A DNA stretch of 64,000 nt from Tritrichomonas musculus (taxonomy: Eukaryota; Parabasalia; Tritrichomonadida; Tritrichomonadidae): NCBI GenBank assembly GCA_039105265.1, contig JAPFFF010000034.1, forward strand, positions 1,240,001 through 1,304,000. The letters run 5' to 3'. Under the pieces are notes generated by a model. It searched no databases. It was not told the origin of the DNA and saw only the letters and a program-made list of their open reading frames with translations. Made by a program: the position numbers and the translations under genes. Shown in pieces: positions 40,901 to 49,673 of this stretch; the stretch's first letter is position 1; each line of letters begins with the position of its first letter.

Positions 40901-43900
40901 AATTCACGAATTGCTTAGCAGATTATTGTGGTGGAGCTATTTATGCAGAGACATCTTCAATCAATATTTTTTCATGCCGATTCACATTATGCAGGACATC
41001 AGAATATGAAGAATATGGATATGGAGGAGCTGTTTATTTGAAACAAACTATTGAAGAGGAATCAAACGAGCAATTTGGTTTAAATAGTTTCTTCAATTGC
41101 AGTGCAACGACAAGTGGAGGAGCACTATTTATTTATTGTGTTGATATTCATACAGCTAATAGTAAGAAATTAACACGTGAAGGTGACAATCAAGAATATC
41201 AAATCTTTATTGCAGTGAATAATTTCACCGATTGTTCATCGGGAGTTGAAGGAGGAGCTATTTGTAGTGGATTAATAGATCCAGAATCCAACGAAATCAA
41301 AGGTGACAATGATCTTCAAGTTAGCACATGCATTTTCACTCGATGTGAATCAGCTAAAGGAGGAGCACTATACTTCCAAGATGGCACTCGAGAAGGTGAT
41401 GAAGAAACATCCATCAGTGCATGCAGTTTCTATGATTGTTATGCATCAGGAGAAGAACATGAAGGATATGCTATTCATTGTCGTTCATATCAAATTAAAG
41501 TTAATGGTTGTTCATTTTATGATCATAAACGAGGCACCAGAGTATCGACCAATTGTATTGCATATATTGAAACGAATGAAGCTGAAGTTACTCCAACAAT
41601 CTCAGGTTTAACATTTGAACGCAACACAGGAGTTTCTGGTCTTGTTGTCAAAACGGCGAAACCAGTAACAATTACGATGATTACTTTCAATGACATCAAT
41701 GATCACTCACCATGCATCAATCTTGATAATTGGGCGATCACAGAAACATTAACACTTGAAGAATGTGTTTTCTCAAACATTCAAGATGCACGATGCATTA
41801 TGACCACTACTAACACAGGAAAATACATCACAGAAGTTCAAAATTGTCACTTTATAAATAACACTATTCGTAAATATTCAGATACTAGCCTTGTTCAATC
41901 AGGATGTGGTTCATGCATCTTAAGTCAAAACAAAGGACAAGTTGAAGTGGTACATTGTGAATTCACGAATTGCTTAGCAGATTATTGTGGTGGAGCTATT
42001 TATGCAGAGACATCTTCAATCAATATTTTTTCATGCCGATTCACATTATGCAGGACATCAGAATATGAAGAATATGGATATGGAGGAGCTGTTTATTTGA
42101 AACAAACTATTGAAGAGGAATCAAACGAGCAATTTGGTTTAAATAGTTTCTTCAATTGCAGTGCAACGACAAGTGGAGGAGCACTATTTATTTATTGTGT
42201 TGATATTCATACAGCTAATAGTAAGAAATTAACACGTGAAGGTGACAATCAAGAATATCAAATCTTTATTGCAGTGAATAATTTCACCGATTGTTCATCG
42301 GGAGTTGAAGGAGGAGCTATTTGTAGTGGATTAATAGATCCAGAATCCAACGAAATCAAAGGTGACAATGATCTTCAAGTTAGCACATGCATTTTCACTC
42401 GATGTGAATCAGCTAAAGGAGGAGCACTATACTTCCAAGATGGCACTCGAGAAGGTGATGAAGAAACATCCATCAGTGCATGCAGTTTCTATGATTGTTA
42501 TGCATCAGGAGAAGAACATGAAGGATATGCTATTCATTGTCGTTCATATCAAATTAAAGTTAATGGTTGTTCATTTTATGATCATAAACGAGGCACCAGA
42601 GTATCGACCAATTGTATTGCATATATTGAAACGAATGAAGCTGAAGTTACTCCAACAATCTCAGGTTTAACATTTGAACGCAACACAGGAGTTTCTGGTC
42701 TTGTTGTCAAAACGGCGAAACCAGTAACAATTACGATGATTACTTTCAATGACATCAATGATCACTCACCATGCATCAATCTTGATAATTGGGCGATCAC
42801 AGAAACATTAACACTTGAAGAATGTGTTTTCTCAAACATTCAAGATGCACGATGCATTATGACCACTACTAACACAGGAAAATACATCACAGAAGTTCAA
42901 AATTGTCACTTTATAAATAACACTATTCGTAAATATTCAGATACTAGCCTTGTTCAATCAGGATGTGGTTCATGCATCTTAAGTCAAAACAAAGGACAAG
43001 TTGAAGTGGTACATTGTGAATTCACGAATTGCTTAGCAGATTATTGTGGTGGAGCTATTTATGCAGAGACATCTTCAATCAATATTTTTTCATGCCGATT
43101 CACATTATGCAGGACATCAGAATATGAAGAATATGGATATGGAGGAGCTGTTTATTTGAAACAAACTATTGAAGAGGAATCAAACGAGCAATTTGGTTTA
43201 AATAGTTTCTTCAATTGCAGTGCAACGACAAGTGGAGGAGCACTATTTATTTATTGTGTTGATATTCATACAGCTAATAGTAAGAAATTAACACGTGAAG
43301 GTGACAATCAAGAATATCAAATCTTTATTGCAGTGAATAATTTCACCGATTGTTCATCGGGAGTTGAAGGAGGAGCTATTTGTAGTGGATTAATAGATCC
43401 AGAATCCAACGAAATCAAAGGTGACAATGATCTTCAAGTTAGCACATGCATTTTCACTCGATGTGAATCAGCTAAAGGAGGAGCACTATACTTCCAAGAT
43501 GGCACTCGAGAAGGTGATGAAGAAACATCCATCAGTGCATGCAGTTTCTATGATTGTTATGCATCAGGAGAAGAACATGAAGGATATGCTATTCATTGTC
43601 GTTCATATCAAATTAAAGTTAATGGTTGTTCATTTTATGATCATAAACGAGGCACCAGAGTATCGACCAATTGTATTGCATATATTGAAACGAATGAAGC
43701 TGAAGTTACTCCAACAATCTCAGGTTTAACATTTGAACGCAACACAGGAGTTTCTGGTCTTGTTGTCAAAACGGCGAAACCAGTAACAATTACGATGATT
43801 ACTTTCAATGACATCAATGATCACTCACCATGCATCAATCTTGATAATTGGGCGATCACAGAAACATTAACACTTGAAGAATGTGTTTTCTCAAACATTC

Positions 43901-46900
43901 AAGATGCACGATGCATTATGACCACTACTAACACAGGAAAATACATCACAGAAGTTCAAAATTGTCACTTTATAAATAACACTATTCGTAAATATTCAGA
44001 TACTAGCCTTGTTCAATCAGGATGTGGTTCATGCATCTTAAGTCAAAACAAAGGACAAGTTGAAGTGGTACATTGTGAATTCACGAATTGCTTAGCAGAT
44101 TATTGTGGTGGAGCTATTTATGCAGAGACATCTTCAATCAATATTTTTTCATGCCGATTCACATTATGCAGGACATCAGAATATGAAGAATATGGATATG
44201 GAGGAGCTGTTTATTTGAAACAAACTATTGAAGAGGAATCAAACGAGCAATTTGGTTTAAATAGTTTCTTCAATTGCAGTGCAACGACAAGTGGAGGAGC
44301 ACTATTTATTTATTGTGTTGATATTCATACAGCTAATAGTAAGAAATTAACACGTGAAGGTGACAATCAAGAATATCAAATCTTTATTGCAGTGAATAAT
44401 TTCACCGATTGTTCATCGGGAGTTGAAGGAGGAGCTATTTGTAGTGGATTAATAGATCCAGAATCCAACGAAATCAAAGGTGACAATGATCTTCAAGTTA
44501 GCACATGCATTTTCACTCGATGTGAATCAGCTAAAGGAGGAGCACTATACTTCCAAGATGGCACTCGAGAAGGTGATGAAGAAACATCCATCAGTGCATG
44601 CAGTTTCTATGATTGTTATGCATCAGGAGAAGAACATGAAGGATATGCTATTCATTGTCGTTCATATCAAATTAAAGTTAATGGTTGTTCATTTTATGAT
44701 CATAAACGAGGCACCAGAGTATCGACCAATTGTATTGCATATATTGAAACGAATGAAGCTGAAGTTACTCCAACAATCTCAGGTTTAACATTTGAACGCA
44801 ACACAGGAGTTTCTGGTCTTGTTGTCAAAACGGCGAAACCAGTAACAATTACGATGATTACTTTCAATGACATCAATGATCACTCACCATGCATCAATCT
44901 TGATAATTGGGCGATCACAGAAACATTAACACTTGAAGAATGTGTTTTCTCAAACATTCAAGATGCACGATGCATTATGACCACTACTAACACAGGAAAA
45001 TACATCACAGAAGTTCAAAATTGTCACTTTATAAATAACACTATTCGTAAATATTCAGATACTAGCCTTGTTCAATCAGGATGTGGTTCATGCATCTTAA
45101 GTCAAAACAAAGGACAAGTTGAAGTGGTACATTGTGAATTCACGAATTGCTTAGCAGATTATTGTGGTGGAGCTATTTATGCAGAGACATCTTCAATCAA
45201 TATTTTTTCATGCCGATTCACATTATGCAGGACATCAGAATATGAAGAATATGGATATGGAGGAGCTGTTTATTTGAAACAAACTATTGAAGAGGAATCA
45301 AACGAGCAATTTGGTTTAAATAGTTTCTTCAATTGCAGTGCAACGACAAGTGGAGGAGCACTATTTATTTATTGTGTTGATATTCATACAGCTAATAGTA
45401 AGAAATTAACACGTGAAGGTGACAATCAAGAATATCAAATCTTTATTGCAGTGAATAATTTCACCGATTGTTCATCGGGAGTTGAAGGAGGAGCTATTTG
45501 TAGTGGATTAATAGATCCAGAATCCAACGAAATCAAAGGTGACAATGATCTTCAAGTTAGCACATGCATTTTCACTCGATGTGAATCAGCTAAAGGAGGA
45601 GCACTATACTTCCAAGATGGCACTCGAGAAGGTGATGAAGAAACATCCATCAGTGCATGCAGTTTCTATGATTGTTATGCATCAGGAGAAGAACATGAAG
45701 GATATGCTATTCATTGTCGTTCATATCAAATTAAAGTTAATGGTTGTTCATTTTATGATCATAAACGAGGCACCAGAGTATCGACCAATTGTATTGCATA
45801 TATTGAAACGAATGAAGCTGAAGTTACTCCAACAATCTCAGGTTTAACATTTGAACGCAACACAGGAGTTTCTGGTCTTGTTGTCAAAACGGCGAAACCA
45901 GTAACAATTACGATGATTACTTTCAATGACATCAATGATCACTCACCATGCATCAATCTTGATAATTGGGCGATCACAGAAACATTAACACTTGAAGAAT
46001 GTGTTTTCTCAAACATTCAAGATGCACGATGCATTATGACCACTACTAACACAGAAAAATACATGACTGTTTTGACCAAGTCCCAGTTTATTAATAATTC
46101 GATTCGTACATATTCAGATAGGAGTCTTATTCATTCTGGATGTGGTTCATGCATCTTATGCCAAAACAGAGGCAATCTTATTGTTAACTATTGCAATTTC
46201 ACAAACAATATGGCAGAATCAAACGGAGGAGCTATTTTTGCTGAAACAAATGCAATCGCACTTTCATTATGCCGCTTTGTCTTATGCATAGCAGCACAAT
46301 ATGAAGAGAACGGACATGGCGGAGCTGTTTACTTGAATCAAACATCTGAAGGTGATTTTGAATTTTGCAGTGGAAATATTTTCATTAACTGCTCTGCAAG
46401 CTACAGTGGAGGTGGCTTATTCATTTTTTGCCGAGATGTTCATATTAAATCTCGTTTAATGCGTAAAGATGATGATGAAAGTGAAGTCGAAGGCGATGAT
46501 AATCAATATCAAATCATTGTTTCATCATGTAATTTCACTGGCTGCTCATCAGGCGTTGAAGGAGGTGCTTTATCAACTGGCCTTATCAATGAAGAAACTC
46601 AACAAATGGAAGGTGATAATGATCTTTTCGTTTCTTCATGCAATTTTGAACGTTGCGAATCAGTTAAAGGCGGTGCATTGTATTGCCAAGATGGAACTAA
46701 AGAAGGCGATGAAGAAACAAATGTTAAGTATTGTAAATTCTATGATTGCTATTCAACAGGAGAAGGACATGAAGGCTATGCAATTCATTGCCGTTCGTAT
46801 CGCATTATTATTGATTCGTGCGAATTCTATTCTCACAAACCAAGATCATTAGGTGAATCAGGATCGATTTTATTCGTCCAAACAAATGAAGCTGAAGTTA

Positions 46901-48063
46901 CACCTAATCTTAATTCATTAGTATTCCATGAAAATCCAAATGTTCCAGCACTTGTTGTTAGATCTATGAATCCTGTTGATATATCAAACACCATTTTCAG
47001 CTCAACAACATTACACATTAATGATGAATGGAATGTAACCAAAATAAATGTCATTTCATGCAAATTCCAGCATAATAATGGCGAAAAAGGTGGATCAGTT
47101 TATATTTCTAGATCATCATCAAAGCCAAGTCAAAGAACAGTTAAAGAAGATGAAGTAAGTAATAATACCACAGATTTAATTAAATTTGTATTTGACCATT
47201 GCCAATTTGTTAATAGTACAGCTAAAAAAGGAGGAGCAATATATGCTGAAAATATAGATCAATTAATATTAGATTCATGTTCATTCTATAACAGTTCAGC
47301 CTCTGAAAACGGAGGAGCTGTTTACAGTGCAGTTTATTCTGAATTAACAAGCTGCAACTTTTCACAAACTTCATCACCTAAAGGAGCAGCTATTTATGCG
47401 GTACTTGATAATGATATAAAGATCTCTGATATTACTTTGGATGTTCCAAAAGAAGATGGTGCATCAGCCATTCTTATATCAGGAGGCAACAGTTCAAACA
47501 GTCTCACATTTAGTGGATCAGGATGCTTTATATCATCAGGCAAGAATGAAGCCGATTCCTCAGCTGATTTCATCCAATTTGAATCAGAAGGTTCCATTAA
47601 ACTTGACGGTGACATGTGCTTCTCAGGATCTCTCGATGACTCAATCAAACTTCCTCCTGGAACATCAATTAATCAAAAAGGTGAATGGTTTAATTGCAAC
47701 AGCTGTCCGGCACCACCTCCACCAGATCTTTGGGAACCTTCTGACGGTCCAATTATTGTTTATCCAACTCCTCCTTCAACAGATGCAACAACCACTCCTG
47801 ATACTAATACAACTGATACTGACAATAAATCAAAGCCAAAGCTTAGTGCTGGCGCAATCGCAGGTATTGTTGTTGGCTGCGTTGCTTTCGTTGCTATTGT
47901 CGTAGCCGTTTTTCTGTTTATCCGCTTACGATCAAATACTAATGTAGACATTAGAAGTGAACAAATCGCAGATTCAAACAACGAATCAACTAGTTCAGTG
48001 TACGCCCTCGATACTCAAACTGATAACTATATGAATTTCAATGGAATTGATGAAGAGGCTTAG
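34924..48063 (+). CDS. Giant Pmp-like beta-helix surface protein (type I membrane)
   Basis: The 4379-residue product begins with a hydrophobic signal-like stretch (MVLLALTLIYLG). A huge ectodomain follows, built of repeats with GGA[ILV] followed by short strands, and F..C/F..N turns, the pattern of polymorphic-outer-membrane-protein-like right-handed beta helices. A Pro/Thr-rich stalk lies at about 4260-4305. One transmembrane helix lies at about 4308-4333 (LSAGAIAGIVVGC onward), with a cytoplasmic tail of about 45 residues containing Tyr. Trichomonads carry a family of such proteins, presumed to act at the cell surface in adhesion; that role is inference. Residues about 543-3714 are nine near-identical 353-residue units, with diverged relatives before and after. 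Cys is frequent, which suggests disulphide-stabilised rungs. Confidence 0.88.
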   Translation: MVLLALTLIYLGNSVQKTKSNKNLFHNLELLEETRTTYENEVYDKTLPTWSNIASGNILIRTCTFSNNQGSNNDAGALHISGSADVIIEGCSFISNKGTKDGGALFISVEKIQITGSNFTENECNSETDTQSRGGSIFYSKPTGEQTISSCIFTGNKAKTAGGAIFVEFTSANTQTLKFTDCQFIGCSSSKFGGSISTVYTSTIPTIDFDIQLTDCQFTDNLAQESGGSIYIPESPGISLSSCKFIRNNATENGGCIYYNGKKIDLNDCFFNESQCIKENDDQLQSRGGAIFLRISEESTISSSSFHLDRAKTSGGALFIAYNQEGSSKLCHINHCSFYSCSSQSEGGAIMSGFYPLDGDQKYGNTNIEGCNFYQCQSARGGALYFQDGTKDGNEETRIISCLFDDCYASGSEHEGYSIYCRSYSIYVDNCTFVHHKQGTGVNTNCIVYIQTNENEVAPTVQSLTFEDNTGVSGLVIKTTKITKIYNITFNNIKDHSPCINLDNWATEEGVIIEKCTFSNIENARCVVTTTTTTTFEVNVQECHFINNTIRKYSDTSLVQSGCGSCILSQNKGQVEVVHCEFTNCLADYCGGAIYAETSSVNIFSCRFTLCRTSEYEEYGYGGAVYLKQTIEEESNEQFGLNSFFNCSATTSGGALFIYCVDIHTANSKKLTREGDNQEYQIFIAVNNFTDCSSGVEGGAICSGLIDPESNEIKGDNDLQVSTCIFTRCESAKGGALYFQDGTREGDEETSISACSFYDCYASGEEHEGYAIHCRSYQIKVNGCSFYDHKRGTRVSTNCIAYIETNEAEVTPTISGLTFERNTGVSGLVVKTAKPVTITMITFNDINDHSPCINLDNWAITETLTLEECVFSNIQDARCIMTTTNTGKYITEVQNCHFINNTIRKYSDTSLVQSGCGSCILSQNKGQVEVVHCEFTNCLADYCGGAIYAETSSINIFSCRFTLCRTSEYEEYGYGGAVYLKQTIEEESNEQFGLNSFFNCSATTSGGALFIYCVDIHTANSKKLTREGDNQEYQIFIAVNNFTDCSSGVEGGAICSGLIDPESNEIKGDNDLQVSTCIFTRCESAKGGALYFQDGTREGDEETSISACSFYDCYASGEEHEGYAIHCRSYQIKVNGCSFYDHKRGTRVSTNCIAYIETNEAEVTPTISGLTFERNTGVSGLVVKTAKPVTITMITFNDINDHSPCINLDNWAITETLTLEECVFSNIQDARCIMTTTNTGKYITEVQNCHFINNTIRKYSDTSLVQSGCGSCILSQNKGQVEVVHCEFTNCLADYCGGAIYAETSSINIFSCRFTLCRTSEYEEYGYGGAVYLKQTIEEESNEQFGLNSFFNCSATTSGGALFIYCVDIHTANSKKLTREGDNQEYQIFIAVNNFTDCSSGVEGGAICSGLIDPESNEIKGDNDLQVSTCIFTRCESAKGGALYFQDGTREGDEETSISACSFYDCYASGEEHEGYAIHCRSYQIKVNGCSFYDHKRGTRVSTNCIAYIETNEAEVTPTISGLTFERNTGVSGLVVKTAKPVTITMITFNDINDHSPCINLDNWAITETLTLEECVFSNIQDARCIMTTTNTGKYITEVQNCHFINNTIRKYSDTSLVQSGCGSCILSQNKGQVEVVHCEFTNCLADYCGGAIYAETSSINIFSCRFTLCRTSEYEEYGYGGAVYLKQTIEEESNEQFGLNSFFNCSATTSGGALFIYCVDIHTANSKKLTREGDNQEYQIFIAVNNFTDCSSGVEGGAICSGLIDPESNEIKGDNDLQVSTCIFTRCESAKGGALYFQDGTREGDEETSISACSFYDCYASGEEHEGYAIHCRSYQIKVNGCSFYDHKRGTRVSTNCIAYIETNEAEVTPTISGLTFERNTGVSGLVVKTAKPVTITMITFNDINDHSPCINLDNWAITETLTLEECVFSNIQDARCIMTTTNTGKYITEVQNCHFINNTIRKYSDTSLVQSGCGSCILSQNKGQVEVVHCEFTNCLADYCGGAIYAETSSINIFSCRFTLCRTSEYEEYGYGGAVYLKQTIEEESNEQFGLNSFFNCSATTSGGALFIYCVDIHTANSKKLTREGDNQEYQIFIAVNNFTDCSSGVEGGAICSGLIDPESNEIKGDNDLQVSTCIFTRCESAKGGALYFQDGTREGDEETSISACSFYDCYASGEEHEGYAIHCRSYQIKVNGCSFYDHKRGTRVSTNCIAYIETNEAEVTPTISGLTFERNTGVSGLVVKTAKPVTITMITFNDINDHSPCINLDNWAITETLTLEECVFSNIQDARCIMTTTNTGKYITEVQNCHFINNTIRKYSDTSLVQSGCGSCILSQNKGQVEVVHCEFTNCLADYCGGAIYAETSSINIFSCRFTLCRTSEYEEYGYGGAVYLKQTIEEESNEQFGLNSFFNCSATTSGGALFIYCVDIHTANSKKLTREGDNQEYQIFIAVNNFTDCSSGVEGGAICSGLIDPESNEIKGDNDLQVSTCIFTRCESAKGGALYFQDGTREGDEETSISACSFYDCYASGEEHEGYAIHCRSYQIKVNGCSFYDHKRGTRVSTNCIAYIETNEAEVTPTISGLTFERNTGVSGLVVKTAKPVTITMITFNDINDHSPCINLDNWAITETLTLEECVFSNIQDARCIMTTTNTGKYITEVQNCHFINNTIRKYSDTSLVQSGCGSCILSQNKGQVEVVHCEFTNCLADYCGGAIYAETSSINIFSCRFTLCRTSEYEEYGYGGAVYLKQTIEEESNEQFGLNSFFNCSATTSGGALFIYCVDIHTANSKKLTREGDNQEYQIFIAVNNFTDCSSGVEGGAICSGLIDPESNEIKGDNDLQVSTCIFTRCESAKGGALYFQDGTREGDEETSISACSFYDCYASGEEHEGYAIHCRSYQIKVNGCSFYDHKRGTRVSTNCIAYIETNEAEVTPTISGLTFERNTGVSGLVVKTAKPVTITMITFNDINDHSPCINLDNWAITETLTLEECVFSNIQDARCIMTTTNTGKYITEVQNCHFINNTIRKYSDTSLVQSGCGSCILSQNKGQVEVVHCEFTNCLADYCGGAIYAETSSINIFSCRFTLCRTSEYEEYGYGGAVYLKQTIEEESNEQFGLNSFFNCSATTSGGALFIYCVDIHTANSKKLTREGDNQEYQIFIAVNNFTDCSSGVEGGAICSGLIDPESNEIKGDNDLQVSTCIFTRCESAKGGALYFQDGTREGDEETSISACSFYDCYASGEEHEGYAIHCRSYQIKVNGCSFYDHKRGTRVSTNCIAYIETNEAEVTPTISGLTFERNTGVSGLVVKTAKPVTITMITFNDINDHSPCINLDNWAITETLTLEECVFSNIQDARCIMTTTNTGKYITEVQNCHFINNTIRKYSDTSLVQSGCGSCILSQNKGQVEVVHCEFTNCLADYCGGAIYAETSSINIFSCRFTLCRTSEYEEYGYGGAVYLKQTIEEESNEQFGLNSFFNCSATTSGGALFIYCVDIHTANSKKLTREGDNQEYQIFIAVNNFTDCSSGVEGGAICSGLIDPESNEIKGDNDLQVSTCIFTRCESAKGGALYFQDGTREGDEETSISACSFYDCYASGEEHEGYAIHCRSYQIKVNGCSFYDHKRGTRVSTNCIAYIETNEAEVTPTISGLTFERNTGVSGLVVKTAKPVTITMITFNDINDHSPCINLDNWAITETLTLEECVFSNIQDARCIMTTTNTEKYMTVLTKSQFINNSIRTYSDRSLIHSGCGSCILCQNRGNLIVNYCNFTNNMAESNGGAIFAETNAIALSLCRFVLCIAAQYEENGHGGAVYLNQTSEGDFEFCSGNIFINCSASYSGGGLFIFCRDVHIKSRLMRKDDDESEVEGDDNQYQIIVSSCNFTGCSSGVEGGALSTGLINEETQQMEGDNDLFVSSCNFERCESVKGGALYCQDGTKEGDEETNVKYCKFYDCYSTGEGHEGYAIHCRSYRIIIDSCEFYSHKPRSLGESGSILFVQTNEAEVTPNLNSLVFHENPNVPALVVRSMNPVDISNTIFSSTTLHINDEWNVTKINVISCKFQHNNGEKGGSVYISRSSSKPSQRTVKEDEVSNNTTDLIKFVFDHCQFVNSTAKKGGAIYAENIDQLILDSCSFYNSSASENGGAVYSAVYSELTSCNFSQTSSPKGAAIYAVLDNDIKISDITLDVPKEDGASAILISGGNSSNSLTFSGSGCFISSGKNEADSSADFIQFESEGSIKLDGDMCFSGSLDDSIKLPPGTSINQKGEWFNCNSCPAPPPPDLWEPSDGPIIVYPTPPSTDATTTPDTNTTDTDNKSKPKLSAGAIAGIVVGCVAFVAIVVAVFLFIRLRSNTNVDIRSEQIADSNNESTSSVYALDTQTDNYMNFNGIDEEA
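36550..46066 (+). repeat. Nine tandem 1059-bp units inside the Pmp-like gene
   Basis: Each unit begins at GTCACTTTATAAATAACACT (first at 36551, second at 37610, and so on) and is 1059 bases (353 codons) long. All read in frame. Copies are almost identical in DNA as well as protein; the only unit difference I noticed is Val in copy 1 against Ile in the others, in the SS(V/I)NIF stretch. Each unit carries five GGA[ILV] motifs. Flanking diverged units show that the array grew from an older repeat by recent amplification or homogenisation. Confidence 0.95.
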
Positions 48064-49435
48064 AAAATGAATATATAATTACTATAGTGATTAAGGCAAT
48101 AAATTTTTTTTTTGATTAATTCTCTATTTTTTTTTTCCTCCTTTAACTATTATTTCAATTATTTAGAATTCTTGCATTATGAAAATAATTTAGGTAATCG
48201 CTTATGCATACACCACTTAATGAATGAAAACTTTTTCTATGAGTTAATTCAATAATTATGATAAAAACTGAGAGGAGAATTGAATGAAAGGCTTTCAATA
48301 AATTTTTTTCAATTTTTTAAGGGTAGTCACTCCTTTTTCGAAGTTAAAAATTCAAATATATCTTTATAAATATTCAATTATTTTAAGTTATTATTTTAAA
48401 ATACAAATCTTTTAATGATGTTAATTCCAAAACAATCAATAATTTTGAAAACAAACAATTTCATCCCTTCTTATAAACATTTCATTTCATTGGAAAATGA
48501 AAAATTTAAACGAGACTCCAAGATTTAATAAAAGAAATTCGATTTTTTTAATTTTAAAAATATATATAAAAACCAAATTTTAAAAAACTAATAGAAAGCT
48601 TTTTTAAAAATGTTTTAATTTTGAAATATTTCATATGATAATATTGGTACAAAAATTTAAAAATGAAAAAAACGCTCTATTAGTTTTTTTGTTATTTTTT
48701 AATAGAGTTTTACCTCAGAAAAAAATAAGAATTTATAATAGGTACGAGGCTGGAGTCTCTTTTTAAATTTGAATTTATATTTGGCCCTAATTTTTTATTT
48801 TGAGTTACCAGAGTCCACAATTAAAAAAGTTCATATCAAAATCACGAAATTTAGAATAAAAAAAGGAATGGTTTAAAAATTAATTTATATTTTTTACTTA
48901 ATTGCACTTAAAAAACTATTTCTGTGCTCGTATAGCAATTATTTGGCTAATAACAAATAAAATATCATTCATTTTAAATTGATTATACAAAAGATTTCTG
49001 AAATGTACACGCGATTTTCTATGTTCACCTACGACAACTTTTAATAGAAAATTCTGTGAGAATTGTTTTTTTGGGATTGATTTAAGAGGAGCTTTCTAAT
49101 ATTTTTCTTGTCTTCACACAAATTACCATGTAAAAGCTTAAAGAAGCTCTTAAAATACATACTTTTTATTCTGGAGATGTCTACTACCAACTTCTCAATT
49201 GATAATTATTTCTGTTGTCAACATACTTTTCAATATTAAGCTTATATGATACTTACGTTTTGAATTAATATGACCATTTATATTCACAATCATTATGAAA
49301 TACAAAAAAGATTGAAATATAGGGGTTACAGCGATAGGAAAAAAAAGTTATTTTTTTACTCTAACCAATTTTAATAATAAATACAAATATTTTTTATAAA
49401 TATTATTTATGTTATTTCTATAAATTTTTTTTTAA

Positions 49436-49673
49436 GGTACAATTCTCATACGTTAAATATTGAGAAAGAGAACGTTAAAATTTTGTGAAAGTGCACCTCT
49501 CAGAAAAAGTTTATTTTTGAATGAGTGTCAGATTTAAAATTCTGAGCTTTATTTTTTATATTAAATTTTTCAAATGAATAATTTTTTAAAAAATATTTTT
49601 TATATAACATGTCTTTTCTTTTTCTTAAAGTGTCAAAAAGTTTTGCAGTTACTAAACGTATGAGAATTGTACC
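49436..49673. mobile_element. MITE-like element flanked by TTAA
   Basis: The 238-bp element has perfect 19-base inverted ends, GGTACAATTCTCATACGTT, and is flanked on both sides by TTAA (49432-49435 and 49674-49677). TTAA is the target duplication of piggyBac-type elements, so it may be a non-autonomous piggyBac-like relic; the TIR itself does not prove this. It encodes nothing. A sequence starting GGTACAATTCTCA also occurs alone at 31797. Confidence 0.65.

Noticed and set aside
37067-45847. Nine identical 102-codon plus-strand frames spaced 1059 bases
   Set aside because: They are out-of-frame shadows of the tandem repeat in the giant Pmp-like gene.
37560-46060. ACTAACACAG in each repeat unit, close to the trichomonad 3' splice consensus ACTAACACACAG
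   Set aside because: It lacks two bases of the consensus, no matching 5' site was seen, and the frame is continuous across it.
36550-46066. CRISPR-like regular repeats
   Set aside because: The units are 1059-bp coding repeats without spacers, in a eukaryotic gene.
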